NCBI GenBank assembly: GCA_963556255.1
Contig: OY744616.1
Coordinates: forward strand, 5,910,372-5,974,371
DNA length: 64,000 nt
DNA from: Allolobophora icterica
Taxonomy: Eukaryota > Annelida > Clitellata > Crassiclitellata > Lumbricidae
Reading direction: 5' to 3'
Within the stretch, counting starts at the first letter, position 1; each line of letters opens with the position of its first letter. The position numbers and the translations under genes are program-made. Under the pieces are notes generated by a model, which was not told the origin of the DNA, searched no databases, and saw only the letters and a list, made by a program, of their open reading frames with translations. Shown here piece after piece: positions 21,764-34,360 of this stretch.

Positions 21764-21959
21764 CAGGGCCGTAGCCAGGATTTTGTTTCGGGGAGTGTTT
21801 TCTGTTTCGGGGGTGTTTTCTCGTCCTTGAGCAAGCCGAAATGCAACCGAGTGAACCGACCAAGGGGTTTGTCGTTAGTAAATGCATTATTTTATTCTTA
21901 CATTATTTAATTTCGGGGGGTGTTTAAACACCAAAAACACCCCCCTAGCTACGGCCTTG
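21764..21959. mobile_element. hAT-like MITE, 196 bp
   Basis: The ends are CAGGGCCGTAGCCAGG and CCCTAGCTACGGCCTTG. The exact 8-bp duplication GGTACAAT lies at 21756-21763 and 21960-21967. The interior is T- and G-rich with GGGGTGTTT words. Confidence 0.9.
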
Positions 21960-21967
21960 GGTACAAT

Positions 21968-22385
21968 GCTAAACATTGCAATACAGTCCGAAATAGTCCC
22001 AGACAATGCAACGTAATAAAGCCCGCCACTTATCCCACCATTCATATATAGACGATGGTCAACAAGGCTCTTCATCGTCCCGTCCTAGAATCCGATCAAA
22101 ATCCTGACCGTCAGTCCAATTAACGTAACAGCTTAAGCAGGATAAACATTCCGTGACAAACAACCCTTAAAGCGAGACCTAGCCACAGTCACAGAGTCCG
22201 ATCGCTAGAGACTGTGCAAATGCGTTCTAGAGTCTTTTGAACAGCAATCGAGACTCTGGACTCTGGTCTAGAACAGTCTCTATACTTGTTCCACGGATGA
22301 AAGAATCTGCTCACGTCCAGCAATAGTAACAACTTCTTGGAGACTCGGAGTAGGACTAAAAGACCGCTCGACCACTGCTCGCCAA
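21968..22385. other. Intergenic, no recognised gene
   Basis: Mixed sequence. AGAGTCTTTTGAACAGC and GACTCTGGACTCTGG short repeats occur near 22220-22270. No gene. Confidence 0.35.
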
Positions 22386-22850
22386 TTGATCTAATCTGAT
22401 CTAATCTAATTTGATCTAATCAATCCTATTCTATTGTATCCTACTCTATCAAATCCTATCATATCCTATTCAATTCCATCCTATCCTACGCTATCAGATT
22501 CTGATCTATACTAGCCTATCCTTGGCTATTCTATTATATTCTTCCATCCAATCCTATTTTATCCTTTTCTATTCTACCTTATCCTATTCTATTCTATCAT
22601 ATTGTTTGCTTTTCTATTTTATCTTATTCTATCTTATCCTATTCTATTATATCCTATTTTATCCTTTTCCATTCTATCTTATTCTAACATATTCTATTCT
22701 ATCCTACAACCCATTGTTTGCTTTTCTAGTCTATCTAATTCCGTCGTGTACCATCCTATCCTAGCCTAGCCTATCTTGTCATTTCCTATCCTATTCTATT
22801 CTATCTTTTCCTTAATCCAACCTAATCTGATCAATTATTATCTAATCCAA
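22386..22850. repeat. Degenerate (CCTAT/TCTAT)n array
   Basis: ATCCTATTCTATTC pentamer-like words over about 460 bp, strongly pyrimidine-biased on the + strand. Confidence 0.8.
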
Positions 22851-24830
22851 TACACTATGATCCAATGTAATGACTGCTAAGATGCCGTTACCATAATGCA
22901 GATGGCGTCGTTCGCCGGTCTCTTCAAGTATGACCCACGTAAGGAAATATACTCCATTGGAGACGCCCGGTCGAACTGCCACAGGAGACCAGAAATACTT
23001 GGGAAAGGCCTCCGCTGGTAGGCACTCGCATAGAAACCAACGCTATGCATGCTGTACAGCGTTGACGTGGCGGTTGGTTACTCACAGTGTTGCGAAATCT
23101 GAACACAATGGGAGGAACAACATCCCAATGCCTTCGGTGTTCGCTGCTCAGTTTATATAGCATTTGTTTTAAACGTTTTAAAGGTGTTCAAATAAGCATT
23201 TCGTTATCAAGTGTTAAACAACATCTTATGGCTTTCGGTCGTTGCAGTCTAAAGCTACTAGTGTGCAGTAGGTTAGTTGCTGTTTGACGACACTATGTCA
23301 TAACAAAGATGATTAGCGTCGCCCTCCTCCTTTCTCAATGCTTTGGACTGGCACTACCAGAGTTACGGAAGTGTCTGAGACGGTTGGTTAGTAACTGTTT
23401 AACGACGCTATGTAATAATAAAGATGATTAGCGTCGTCCACCTCCTTTCTTCTGGCTTAGGACTGGCACTAATAGAGTTCGAGCTGTGGCTGTAACAGTA
23501 GTTTACATTACTTAACGACATCTATCATGACTGTTAAACTATGTCATACATCATGGCTGTAACAGCAGTTTACATTACTTAACGACATCTATTATGACTG
23601 TTAAACAATGTCATACATCATGGCTGTAACAGCAGTTTACATTACTTAACGACATCTATTATTGCTGCATTGAACGCTGACAGCGACCTCGTCTTAGCTG
23701 ATTTCAATGTGATAAGGTCTCTCTGCACAGAAAATATAACGTTGATTGAAAATATTTTAAAGGTGTTCAAATAGCGCAAAGTGTCATGCAGTATTTAATG
23801 ACATCCTATAGCAACAAAGGCCGTTGACGTCATAATATAAACTGTTTTGAACAGTTGTCATCGTTCCTAAAATGGCATAATACAGCGTTTTTAATTCACA
23901 TTAATTTTTTTTATTTATTTCAAAGTTTAATGTCGTCATATGACATCATGGGCCATTGACGACAAGTCGAAAAAAATCTACATTATAGTGAAAGCAAAGA
24001 ATTTTTAGTGTTCAAAAGACACCATTCAAAGGTGTCAAAACAATACTTTAAAGTGTCACTAATATTCATTCTCTAACGATATGAAATAATACAGCTAATA
24101 ATCTCTATGATACACGGTATTTGATTTCACATTTAGTTAGTTATGTTAAACGACGCTGTGTCATAACTAAGATTATTAGCGTCGCCCCCTCCTTTTCCAG
24201 TCTTGGGACTGGTATTGGCAGAGTACGATCAGTGGCGAAGTTAAAAGTCTTCTAAATTTAATGTTCTAATAAATAGCGTAAGTTGAATGTTATGCAAATG
24301 TATTTTAAGGGAGCATTTTATTATCCCTCGTTCTTAATTCACTGACGTTTTGTAGCTGTATGTATTAGAAATAGCCTAGCTGATGCAAGTTGAGCTGAAA
24401 ATTAAATAACGTCTGTTCACTACGTTTCAAAGGTGTCAAAAGAAAAGAATTTATATTTTGAAATGTTAACGATATTTTCCGAAAGGGCGGCAAAAAGATT
24501 CGAACATGCACGAGAGCCGTATTATTATTTATTTTTATTCCAATCTTTAACTTTGTCGTATGACATCATAGGCCGTTGACAAAAATTGGAAGCATATTAT
24601 AGAGTGATCTGAAAAAGAATTTTTAGAGTGTGAAAGACACCGTGTGAAGGTGTCAACTCTAAACAGAACTTAACAATGTCATTAGTATTCGCTGCTTAAC
24701 GACAAAGATAATACAGCTAATAATGTCTATGATACATGTACTGTGAAAATATGATTTCTGATACAAATTAAACAATATGGTGCAGTAATAATTGTCATGC
24801 ACAAGAAATTTTAAACGTGAAAAGAGTCTT
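22851..24830. repeat. Mosaic of dispersed modules
   Basis: Minus-oriented core A copies (TTTATATAGCATTTG...TTTTAAAGGTGTTCAAA) lie at about 23150-23195 and 23745-23785. GTTTAACGAC...CATAACAAAGAT...AGGACTGGCACT modules lie at 23275-23365, 23385-23480 and 24135-24225. A 67-bp tandem unit (TTACATTACTTAACGACATC) occurs two to three times at 23490-23670. ATGTCGTTAAAC-type modules recur at 23800-23850, 23930-23970 and 24555-24590. I see no gene. Confidence 0.6.
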
Positions 24831-25440
24831 GCTGAACATTATTAACGCATATGAGATTGTTAATATAGTTACTTAAATTTAAAAAAAAACGTTTATTACA
24901 AGTTTATAAGGCATGTAATTTTTACATAAGATTCGTATTCTCCGTCTGAATTTTCAAGAAGTTATCAATCAATGTAATCAAACACTATTATCAATATTAT
25001 TGTGACATGAGTTCCCATTTAATTAGAAAATTTTCACATAAGTAATTAATTAATACTAATACAAATAAGTAGTATTGTTGTACTATATACAAAAGTTTAA
25101 GGACAATAACATTTTCACCGCATTTACAGCCCAACGACCAAGAGTCTGTATAAGAGCAAAGTTCACAAACAACGTCCCATCGTAACCATATTATGATAGT
25201 GTGACCCTTGATGCTATCGAACAACACTGAGCATCGGGTTTAACTTGTTTAGCTGAAAGCCTTTATTTATACAGTTTCTATAATATTTGACAACTGTGTT
25301 CGAAAATGAGATTCTTAATCTATTTTTTAAATGTCATTGGGACTTCGATGATATTTATAATGCCAAGAACCATAACCTTAGTTTCTTAATCTTTAATTGT
25401 TACACAACGTGAAGTAATGTAACCTAAGAAAATCAGACGC
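24831..25440. other. AT-rich intergenic
   Basis: No repeat module or coding frame recognised. Confidence 0.35.
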
Positions 25441-25515
25441 TGATAAATTTAATATAGCATCGAATTAAACGTTTTAAAAGGTGTCTAAACATAGCCGTGT
25501 ATCATAATCGGTGTG
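25441..25515 (-). repeat. Core A module
   Basis: AATATAGCATCGAATTAAAC, then GTTTTAAAAGGTGTCTAAAC. Confidence 0.65.
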
Positions 25516-25550
25516 TCGCAAGTGAATCAGAAATCTCGACACGAATTTCT

Positions 25551-25614
25551 GCCCTGACGAGGATTTGAACCCCCGACCTATCGGTTGACAGTCCAGCGCA
25601 CACTTCTAACAGTG
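25551..25614 (-). mobile_element. tRNA-like SINE head, different from the Thr type
   Basis: Read on the minus strand it carries CGCTGGACTGTCAACCGATA and the B box GGGTTCAAATCC. The A box is poor and no 3' body follows, so I treat it as a SINE head and not a working tRNA gene. Confidence 0.45.
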
Positions 25615-25933
25615 AATAGATAATTACCGTATAATGTCACCCATCCATTATAATCAGCGCAGAATCGAAAACAAGAAGGAGAGCGCTGCGTGCAGATGGC
25701 CAGGTCATCAGCTGAATTTTAAAGTTAAGTCACGTCCTGGGATTACACGCGTCGTGTAATTCATTGGACGTTGGTCCAACGAAGCATTGAGTTGAAGATT
25801 TCGGTTGTTTGCTGTCAGATCTGTTTAAATGAATCTGTTGCATTTGTTACGCTCGTCTTGTGAGTAAATCTACATTTGAGGCGCGATGCAGTTGTTAATG
25901 AAGCACTTGCTAAAGGCCACTACACGGTTATCG

Positions 25934-26004
25934 TCTTATGGAGGAGGAGGATCGAACCCGTATTCTCCGCGTTACAAGGCGAACTCCCTAACCAATCGGC
26001 TATA
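25934..26004 (-). mobile_element. tRNA-derived SINE head
   Basis: Minus strand: TAGCCGATTGGTTAGGGAGT, TTCGCCTTGTAACGCGGAGA, GGGTTCGATCC. The CTTGTAA anticodon-loop-like segment is again Thr-type. It is followed on the same strand by none of the usual body. Confidence 0.7.
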
Positions 26005-26400
26005 TTGCTATACAACAGTAGTTTTCATTGTTTTCAAGACATCTGATGGCTGTCAGGGCCGTTGACGTCCATTTCTCATTCCCTAGAGTTGAACGTAGCA
26101 ATTATATCTCACTTCTGAAACCTCGTTCTTATAGCATCGAATAAATACTATTTTAAGGTGTACAAAGAGAGCGCTCAAATTAAGTTTTTTTTATTTTTCT
26201 AAGGTTGTACGTCATCGTATGTCATCAAAGGCCGTTGAGGACAATTTAAATCATATACAGTGCAGCTAAATGAATACATTGCGTCCTAAAGACACCACTT
26301 AAATATGCTAAAACAAAACTTGACAATGTCATTATTATTCATTGTTTAACGACATGTATTGCGATAGGTGTTATTTAATGCAAATTAAACAACAAAGACT
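26005..26400 (-). repeat. Core A and companion modules
   Basis: GGCCGTTGACGTC at about 26058, then TATAGCATCGAATAAATA with TTTTAAGGTGTACAAAGAGA at 26130-26175, then a second GGCCGTTGA module at 26230. Confidence 0.6.
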
Positions 26401-26414
26401 ATCATTAGGCTACC

Positions 26415-26580
26415 AAATATCTACGCATTCTCATTGTTTGAAAACAATAGTAGCCATACCCTGCATTATTCTCTTTGTTTGAAGACAATCGTAACTATAT
26501 CTAAGTAATCTGTTTGTTTGAAGACAATCGTAACCATAGCTACGTATTCTCTTTCTTTGAAGACAATAGCTACTACATTC
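26415..26580. repeat. 80-bp-type tandem repeat, short left block
   Basis: Shortened units of TTTGAAGACAATCGTAACCA with ATAGCTACGTATTCTC. They belong to the array that continues at 27030. Confidence 0.75.
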
Positions 26581-26860
26581 GGGGGGGGGGTCCATAGAGT
26601 AGTGGTAACATCACTGGCGTGAAGAGCAAGAGGTAGCGGGATCGCTTCCCGCAACCTCCCCAAATTTAGGTCCACTCAGCCTTTCATTCGCGAGATGGCG
26701 CGTTGTTAAAATGAGATGTAGAACGTGATGGGCGCCTTGCATGGCTGCCGTGTACAGTTAAATTCGACTCCTGTAATAACTTGTGATCATCCGTTCATAC
26801 TGATTTGTAATCATACTGCGTTATTGTCAGTTTGAAGATTATTATTATTACTAGTGTATT
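26581..26860 (+). mobile_element. Second tRNA-like SINE type
   Basis: TCCATAGAGTAGTGGTAACA is A-box-like. GCGGGATCGCTTCCCGC is B-box-like and palindromic. A G10 run precedes it. It lies between the two blocks of the 80-bp tandem array. Its 3' end is not defined. Confidence 0.45.
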
Positions 26861-27029
26861 TTCCCGTCATAATTATGACGTTGGTTAAAATGTTCTGAAC
26901 GCCGTCGTCAAGACGACCGTCGTCAAGACGACAGTATAGTGACGTCACAAACGGTTTCACAATAGAACAGAAAGGCTTTGTGACGTAGCGTTATACCAGG
27001 ACAAATTTGCATATAAGGAAACTATATGT
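26861..27029 (+). mobile_element. ACTAGCTG-type element, short copy
   Basis: ACTAGTGTATTTTCCCGTCA, then GCCGTCGTCAAGACGACCGT and GTGACGTCAC at about 26939. It parallels 31010-31175 and the right part of 1731-1924. Confidence 0.6.
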
Positions 27030-27640
27030 ATAGATTATTATATCTACGTGATCTCTTTGTTTGAAGACAATCGTAACCATAGCTACGTATTCTCTTTCTC
27101 TGAAGATAATAGCTACAAAATATCTACGTCATCTGTTTATTTGAAGACAATAGTAGCCATAGCAACGTATTCTCTTTCTCTGAAGATAATAGCTACAATA
27201 TATCTACGTAATCGGTTTGTTTGAAGACAATCGTAACCATAGCAACGCATTCTCTTTCTCTTAAAATAATAGCTACACTATATCTACGTAATCTGTTAGT
27301 TTGAAGACAATCGTAACCACAGCAACGTATTCTCTTTTTCTTAAAATAATAGCTACACTATATCTACGTAATCTGTTAGTTTGAAGACAATCGTAACCAT
27401 AGCAACGCATTCTCTTTCTCTTAAAATAATAGCTACACTATATCTACGTAATCTGTTAGTTTGAAGACAATCGTAACCATAGCTACGCATTCTCTTTCTC
27501 TTAAAATAATAGCTACACTATATCTACGTAATCTGTTAGTTTGAAGACAATCGTAACCATAGCAACGTATTCTCTTTTTCTTAAAATAATAGCTACACTA
27601 TATCTACGTAATCTCTTTGTTTGCAGACAGTCGTAACCTC
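27030..27640. repeat. 80-bp tandem repeat, about 7.5 copies
   Basis: TTAAAATAATAGCTACACTA recurs every 80 bp (27261, 27341, 27421 and so on). Each unit holds ATCTACGTAATCTGTTAG and TTGAAGACAATCGTAACCA. The right-hand units are nearly identical to each other. Confidence 0.92.
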
Positions 27641-27654
27641 TTCCAGCTATTTAT

Positions 27655-27780
27655 AGCCCTTCTCTTCCTCCTTCTCCACCTGTTTCCATATTCTCATAGT
27701 CTCCTCGTCCTCCACGTCCTCCTCCTCTTCCTCGTCCTCGTCGTCGTCGTCGTCCTCCTCCTCCTCCTACTTCTCTTCAT
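27655..27780. repeat. Pyrimidine-rich (CTC/GTC)n tract
   Basis: CTTCCTCC and GTCGTCGTC words that end just before a SINE. Confidence 0.85.
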
Positions 27781-27800
27781 CCTGTATCATGGGACATGAC

Positions 27801-27985
27801 AGCCGATTGGTTACAGCGGTCGGCCTGTAAAGCAGACAGTACGGCCTCGATCATCCTCCTCTGACACGGTTACTGTGTAGGGACCTTGACCAAGTCCTTC
27901 ACTCACAATTGCTCAGGGCAATCGATTGATGCTTGGTAAGGTAGATAGTGGCTCTAAATGAGTGCGTATTAATAAAAAAAATACT
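27801..27985 (+). mobile_element. tRNA-derived SINE
   Basis: AGCCGATTGGTTACAGCGGT, GGCCTGTAAAGCAGA, CCTCGATCATCC (decayed B box), CTTCACTCACAATTGCTCAG, GTGGCTCTAAATGAGTGCG and an A-rich tail. Confidence 0.8.
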
Positions 27986-28350
27986 TGCTTTTCCACTTCC
28001 TCTATCACGGCACATTCAATTCTCCATCCCTATCATTTCTCCCTCTTTCCCTTATTTTTCTCTTCTTTCTTTCCAACCTCGTTCTCCGTGTCTTCTTCCA
28101 AACTCTCTCCTTTTCTTCCTCCTTTTCCTAGTATTCCTATTTTCCTCCTCCTCTTCTTCTTCCTCCTCCCCCTCCTCCCTCTCCTCCTCCTCCTGTTCTT
28201 CCTCCTATTCCTCCTCTCCTTCCTATTGTTCCTCGTCTAATTCCACTCTCTATTCCATTCTTATTCCTCTCCCTCTTCCTCCTCTTCTTTTGTCTCTTCC
28301 ACCTCCGCTTCCCTCCTTCACCATCCCCACCCTTTCTCTTTTCCATTCTC
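27986..28350. repeat. Pyrimidine-rich (TCC/TTC)n tract
   Basis: Degenerate CTTCCTCC words. It starts right after the SINE. Confidence 0.8.
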
Positions 28351-28764
28351 CGCCTCCGTACTCAGGTCTATAACCCGGTCCCAGACGGTGGTCTATCCCT
28401 CTTCCCCTCTCAACCCACCCGGCCTTCATGCCACTCCAGCCCCCAACACACACAAGCGCCCTCTAACGAATCCTGGGCCGTCATTCCCGGATGTGATATG
28501 AACAGTGACGCCAGAGTTAATTGACTGTCCGCTATGCACCGGTCCTCACTATAACGACGTCCACTGCGGGGACAACGGTCGACGAAGAACTGATAAACTG
28601 AGGTCTGGTTCAACGAGACATTAGTGTGGCTTCGGATTTACTTCTATAGGAACAAACGATACCACCACTAGTACTGCTACCATCACCACCACAACCACCC
28701 ATCACCACTACCACAACCATCGCCAGGATAGTTGCTAAATCATTATTTATTATAATTTTTTAAA
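28351..28764. other. Intergenic, no recognised gene
   Basis: Mixed sequence, with a (CAC)n-like patch at about 28660-28725. No gene. Confidence 0.35.
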
Positions 28765-29396
<632 letters not shown>

Positions 29397-29860
29397 TGCT
29401 ATTATAATTATTGTTCATGAGCATTCATTTATAGTGAGTATATAACGTGAGTATATGTGCCATTTGTTCGTGTGTTCTAAGGAGATAAGATGAAGTTCAT
29501 GATTGTCGTTTTTCTTGCTTATCGATTTGTGCGGACTGATATCGACTTGAATGTTATTATTTTGCCAAGGAGGAGTTGTAGGAAAGGTGGAGCCTGAAAA
29601 GGGAGGTTTACGAGAAGAGAAAAAGCTGTATGTTCGTATGTAAGAGGTTTGGTCCTTGTGACCAAATGTTCTGAACTTATTTGTCCAATGAGGCTGGTAA
29701 GCTGAACTGATCGGATGATCTGGGTTCCCAAAATTTTCGTTCCTAGTTTTAAGGAATTTTTCTAGGTCTGGTAAGGTTGAGTTCAGTTTTGGCATAGGCT
29801 CCTAAAGTTTGTGCTACGACTAGATTAGACTTTGTTGCTCTTGCATTTACGGAAATTCTC
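29397..29860. other. Intergenic, no recognised gene
   Basis: A 126-codon minus frame (29415-29795) shows no domain I recognise. Its codon content gives no strong support. Confidence 0.3.
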
Positions 29861-30520
29861 TAATTCGTGACTATATAACATCGGTTTCATCGTTTTAAGG
29901 GTGTCTAAAGAGAGCGCTCAAAACAACCGGTTGGATCGGTTTGGTTGAGAGTTTAACGATGTTTTCACTGTTCCTGTGTCATGATGCGTTAGGGTCGTTG
30001 GGCTTCTAGTAGACAATTAATTAGCGTGTCCTATAATCCTATATAACACCAGTTGAGCCGTTTTAAGGGTGTCTATACAGAACGCTTTTAACAATCGGCT
30101 TCCGCGTTCCATACAATGATACAAACATCCATATACATATTGTACAGGTAAGAAAATTGTCGAATTACGATTAGACTCAATTCTTGGGACAGTAGAGACT
30201 CGAGATTCGATGAAATTCACTTTCTTGTGAGACTTAATGTTCTGAAATAATCTGGAATCGAGAGGACTTCTACAATTCAAATCGGTTGATAACGTTTAAA
30301 AGGTGTCTATAGCGCTTAAACTAATAGGCTAGTTAATTAGTTGCTGTTTAACGACGCTGTGCCATAACAAAAATTATTAGTGTCGCTCCCCCTCTTTTAT
30401 CCAGGCTTAGGACTGGCACTGCAAGAGTACAAGCAGTGGCAGAATTCAACTAAAAGGCTTACATGACCCATTTCATATAGCACAGCTGATAATGTTTAAA
30501 GGTGTCTAACGAGAAATGGA
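29861..30520 (-). repeat. Cluster of core A and GTTTAACGAC modules
   Basis: Core A copies (TATATAACATCGGTTTCATCG with TTTTAAGGGTGTCTAAAGAG) lie at about 29872-29918, 30038-30085, 30280-30312 and 30475-30512. A GTTTAACGACGCTGTGCCATAA...AGGACTGGCACT module lies at 30345-30425. Confidence 0.68.
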
Positions 30521-30880
30521 CCTTTGTGATTTTTCTCGCCTCTGAGACTTCCCTTCCAATCAACCAAGATGGCGTTCTTTTCTTCTACATTGAAATAGAT
30601 GTGTTAATGCTGCCAGTGGAGCCTTTACTCTTCAGGGGTTTTAGAGTCTCCTCGAAGAAGGCTTCTGTTTCTAATGCATGCAAATTGTATCAAGTCCCTC
30701 GTCTGGAACTTCCCAAATGTGCAAGACGCCGTGCTTTTCACAATGAAGCGAAGACTTAAAGCAATTGAGGGACGTGTCAACATGATGATAACACTGAATA
30801 CGAGATAGTCACAGTCGATGTAAACACGTCGCCTGGCGCCACCTAACCAGGATCGTTGAATTTGCCCTTTCCTTATCTCA

Positions 30881-30883
<3 letters not shown>
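30521..30883. other. Intergenic, no recognised gene
   Basis: An 85-codon + frame (30502-30759) without recognised domain. Nothing else. Confidence 0.3.

Positions 30884-30959
<76 letters not shown>
30884..30959. repeat. (AT)n microsatellite
   Basis: About 76 bp of AT with a single break. Confidence 0.95.
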
Positions 30960-31009
30960 CTCGACACTCACAAGCACGTACACACGCGCTATCTATACAT
31001 ATAATATCC

Positions 31010-31175
31010 ATATAGTGTCCGTCTGTCGGAGAACGCTACGTCACAAACGGGTCCTGTTCTATTGTTAAACATAAACCGTTTGTCTTGACGACGGCGGTCT
31101 GGACGACGGCGATAACCAACGAAACATATAGGCCTATAATATGATGTCATAATTTGACGGCAAATACACTAGTAT
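31010..31175 (-). mobile_element. ACTAGCTG-type element, copy
   Basis: Read on the minus strand it starts ACTAGTGTATTTGCCGTCAA and includes ATAGGCCTATA and GCCGTCGTC...AAGACAAACGG. It ends near the CCGTCTGTCGG at 31020. It abuts AT repeats at its start. Confidence 0.65.
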
Positions 31176-32317
31176 ATATTATATATATAAATATATATAT
31201 ATATATGATATTATTTATAGAACCAGGGATAACCAGGGATGATATTATATCATATGCCGGGAACTCATTTTTACATACATTGAAGATGCATAAAACGGTT
31301 TGTTAAAACGGTTTAGTTTCAATCCTTTGTGAATTACTATATGACGGCTTCCTACAATTTTCACGACTTCCAACCTCCCCTACTTCTGAGGCACCCAGGA
31401 TTTCGAAAATTTCACAGACCTCTAAAAGCCAATAATCGTTCTAAACCCATCGATGTCTGGTGCAGGCAGACATGTTTTTAGCAGTGTGTGACCACCAACC
31501 ACTTCTCATCGGATGCTCTGCATATCGATCTGACAGTGCACTGACACCACGGAAAAAGCAACGAATTAATTTTTGAGGCGCCGTTTAATGTTTTCGAGAT
31601 TTCGACGGTCGATACGCCACTCTTGACTTGATTGAAATGGGTCGGTCATGCGGAACATTCATCTAGCGCCCCGTCAACATATCTACCCAGAATCACTTCA
31701 TCCGGCATCCACCCAGAATCTCGTTCCACATCAAATGAATATCGGAGGCATCGAGATTTGACAGGCCATTTCTAGTCAGAAGACCAGCATGAAGAATTGT
31801 TATACGAGTCGGCAGACTTAATAAATAGATTCGTTTATGGAATGGGAGCCATACAATCCATTTGTTACATTAATCTGGGTTGTTCGGATATCATTGTTTC
31901 AGAGCGTGAGTATTTCAGATGCGTAGTTTGTGACGATTCTTGTTCATGTGTAATCTAGGACGTGAACGTCATAGATATGACACACTGGACGTTCAGTGTG
32001 TCATATCTCTGAAGTTACAGAACTTCTACTATTGTTATTGTTAGTATTATTACTTTTCTTTCTGTTTCTTTTACCCAAAGGATGAAATCCAGGGAGTGTT
32101 GAAAACTACTTTTTAAATGGGGAAAATGCGTGTTTAGGATGGCTGGTCTTAGCAGATGTCAGGCTTGCATTATTATTTTTTTTATTATCATTATTATTTC
32201 TCTATTAATTCAAACCGACAAAACACAGCAAGATTACACTGAAAAATGACAGCACAATCAAGATCATAATAATAATATGATCCCTCAGGTGGTCAAAGCT
32301 TTTCCGAAGATATGGTG

Positions 32318-32319
<2 letters not shown>
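31176..32319. other. Intergenic, with a perfect 15-bp hairpin
   Basis: AGATATGACACACTG (31973-31987), loop GACGTT, CAGTGTGTCATATCT (31994-32008) form a perfect stem. Elsewhere mixed unique-looking sequence with no gene-like frame. A CCCTCAGG-type phrase precedes the next ATT array at 32280. Confidence 0.5.

Positions 32320-32393
<74 letters not shown>
32320..32393. repeat. (ATT)n array, left half
   Basis: It resumes at 32657 after a MITE insertion. Confidence 0.93.
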
Positions 32394-32656
32394 CAGTGCT
32401 TTTATCTAGAAAAAAAGGTTTCTGAACGGCACAATAGGTCCCCGAACTGAACAATTATTGAAGGAATAAAATCCAGAGAAAACGAGATTGGAGTTTGGGA
32501 GGGGTCTCAATAAACACTGAAAACAGTTCACAACACTGAAATTAAATTAAAATAACTAAATTATTGTTTCTGTAATTAAAATAAATAAAATAATTTAGTA
32601 GCTGATAAAAGGTGCCGGAACGCCGTTCCGGCACGTTCCGGCTGAAAAAAGCACTG
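32394..32656. mobile_element. hAT-like MITE, 263 bp
   Basis: The ends are CAGTGCTTTTATCT and CTGAAAAAAGCACTG. ATTATTAT on both sides is compatible with an 8-bp duplication but uninformative inside an ATT array. The interior holds GGTGCCGGAACGCCGTTCCG near the right end. Confidence 0.82.

Positions 32657-32732
<76 letters not shown>
32657..32732. repeat. (ATT)n array, right half
   Basis: Continuation of 32320-32393. Confidence 0.93.
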
Positions 32733-32735
<3 letters not shown>

Positions 32736-33072
32736 TTTTGTGCTGCGGTACTTAGTTCACCCAGGGTTTAGATATTAAAAGTGTAATGGATCTGGAACGG
32801 CTATAGGCTATATATCTCTTCGATCGCCGGCCGAGATTTGATAAAGGATCCGCCAAAAGCCACAGCATTGAATTGTTGGACCGTCACCTACAGTTGTTGG
32901 AAGAGGAAGCTATTATTATTGTTGTTATTATTATTATTTGTCCCAAATTACATTATGATCCCTCGGGGACTTAGATATTAAACTATTTATTGTTATTTCC
33001 AGGAAACCAGGCCTCGTCGTGGACGAAGTTATTATTATCATGATCATGATCATGGTCATCATCATCATCATT
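32733..33072. other. Repeat-derived links and a short triplet tract
   Basis: GTGCTGCGGTACTTAGTTCACCC and CCCAAATTACATTATGATCC are variants of the phrase seen next to other ATT arrays. A GATCAT-rich tract lies at 33035-33070. Confidence 0.4.
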
Positions 33073-33193
33073 ACGCATTTGTAAGCACCATCATCTCATG
33101 ACTAAACACCAATATATGGCATTGAGCATTTGTGAGTGAAGGACTTGTTCAATGACCCCGCACAGTAACTGTATCAGTATAGGAGGCTCGAAC
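33073..33193 (-). mobile_element. SINE, minus strand, decayed
   Basis: Minus strand: GGTTCGAGCC-like B box at the right edge, then AACAAGTCCTTCACTCACAA and TGCTCAATGCC. The tail ACAAATGCGTAATGATGATG leads into the TCA triplet tract. Confidence 0.7.
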
Positions 33194-34240
33194 TATTCTG
33201 TCAACCAAGTCATTACTGTCCCAAGTTTATATATCAATGTCAGCTTTATTTTAAGGGTGTCTAAAGAGAGTGCTCTAAGCCAATGGACTATACTGTAACC
33301 TTCAGTTGATTCCACATCATTATATCGTAGTTTGTAGCAGAAAAGGATTGAACATAACTGCCCGTACTCTGGTAGTGCCAGTCCAAAACCAAGAAAAACA
33401 GAATGTGGGTCAATGACAGCCACAAGATGTCGTTAAACACTGAAAACAATTGCTACAAAATTTAAAACCTAAAATGTTATAATTAAGTTAATGATCTTCG
33501 AGCTCAAAATCCTTGCTGGTTTCTAAGAGAACTGGTAAAAAGAACGCCCAGACCGGTTTCAACATAGAGGCAGTTTGGTGATCAGGACTAATGCCACACT
33601 TAAAGGTACAGAAAACTAGTAAGTAAATAAGCCAGAAATCATTTTTAGCCCTGGAAATTCTTAAGTGTAAACAAAATGTCGAGACGACTTGGATGCGTAC
33701 CAAACGCAAACAGAGAAGGCAATTTAGTGCAAGAATTGCCTTAAACCAACTTACCTGGATGAATTCAAGTGGCACAAGAACTCTTAGAGCCCTAGGAACT
33801 CTTCTGTAGAAAAGTGCAGCCGATTGTTTAGACCCCTATCTATATAGACACCTTTAAAACGTTTTCATCGATGTTTTAAAGGCACGGAACACAGTAAGCA
33901 TGTACGTATGTTTGGATTTTACAGTGTATTGGTGTGTGAATGTCCCACCACTCGTAATCTGGCAGTGCCAGTCTCAAGACTGCAATAGGAGGGAGGTCTC
34001 ACGCCAAACATCTTTGTTTTGACATAATGTCGTAAAAATGAATAGCAACTAACAATCCAAGTCAATTGTTTAGACTTGGAGCGTTCTTTTAAGACACCTT
34101 TAAAACTGGGTAACTGATGCTATATAAGCAAAATGGTTAACTTTGCAGTGTTAATCCTCATTAAATTTTACTGTACTGTTTATGATCTGAATTGTCGTCA
34201 ATGGCCTTTGATGTCATAGGACGACGTTAAATGTCTAATA
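33194..34240. repeat. Module cluster
   Basis: Core A on - at 33225-33275 and on + at 33838-33880 and 34075-34130. The GTAGTGCCAGTCC...AACACTG module occurs on - at 33370-33450 and 33950-34035. The ATGGCCTTTGATGTCATAGG module lies at 34200. A 95-codon minus frame at 33488-33775 is not recognised. Confidence 0.62.
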
Positions 34241-34360
34241 ATAATTGCGGTGTTTAAATGCTAGTGGGAAGAGTTCGAAAAATTTAAGCTTTGTAAAGTA
34301 CAGTCAACAAGATGTTGTTAAACTGTGGACCCTCCTTCTGATAACTAGTAACGGAACAAA

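Noticed and set aside
25551..25614. Functional tRNA gene on the minus strand
   Set aside because: The B box is good but the A box is poor and no acceptor stem pairing was seen. It fits a SINE head better.
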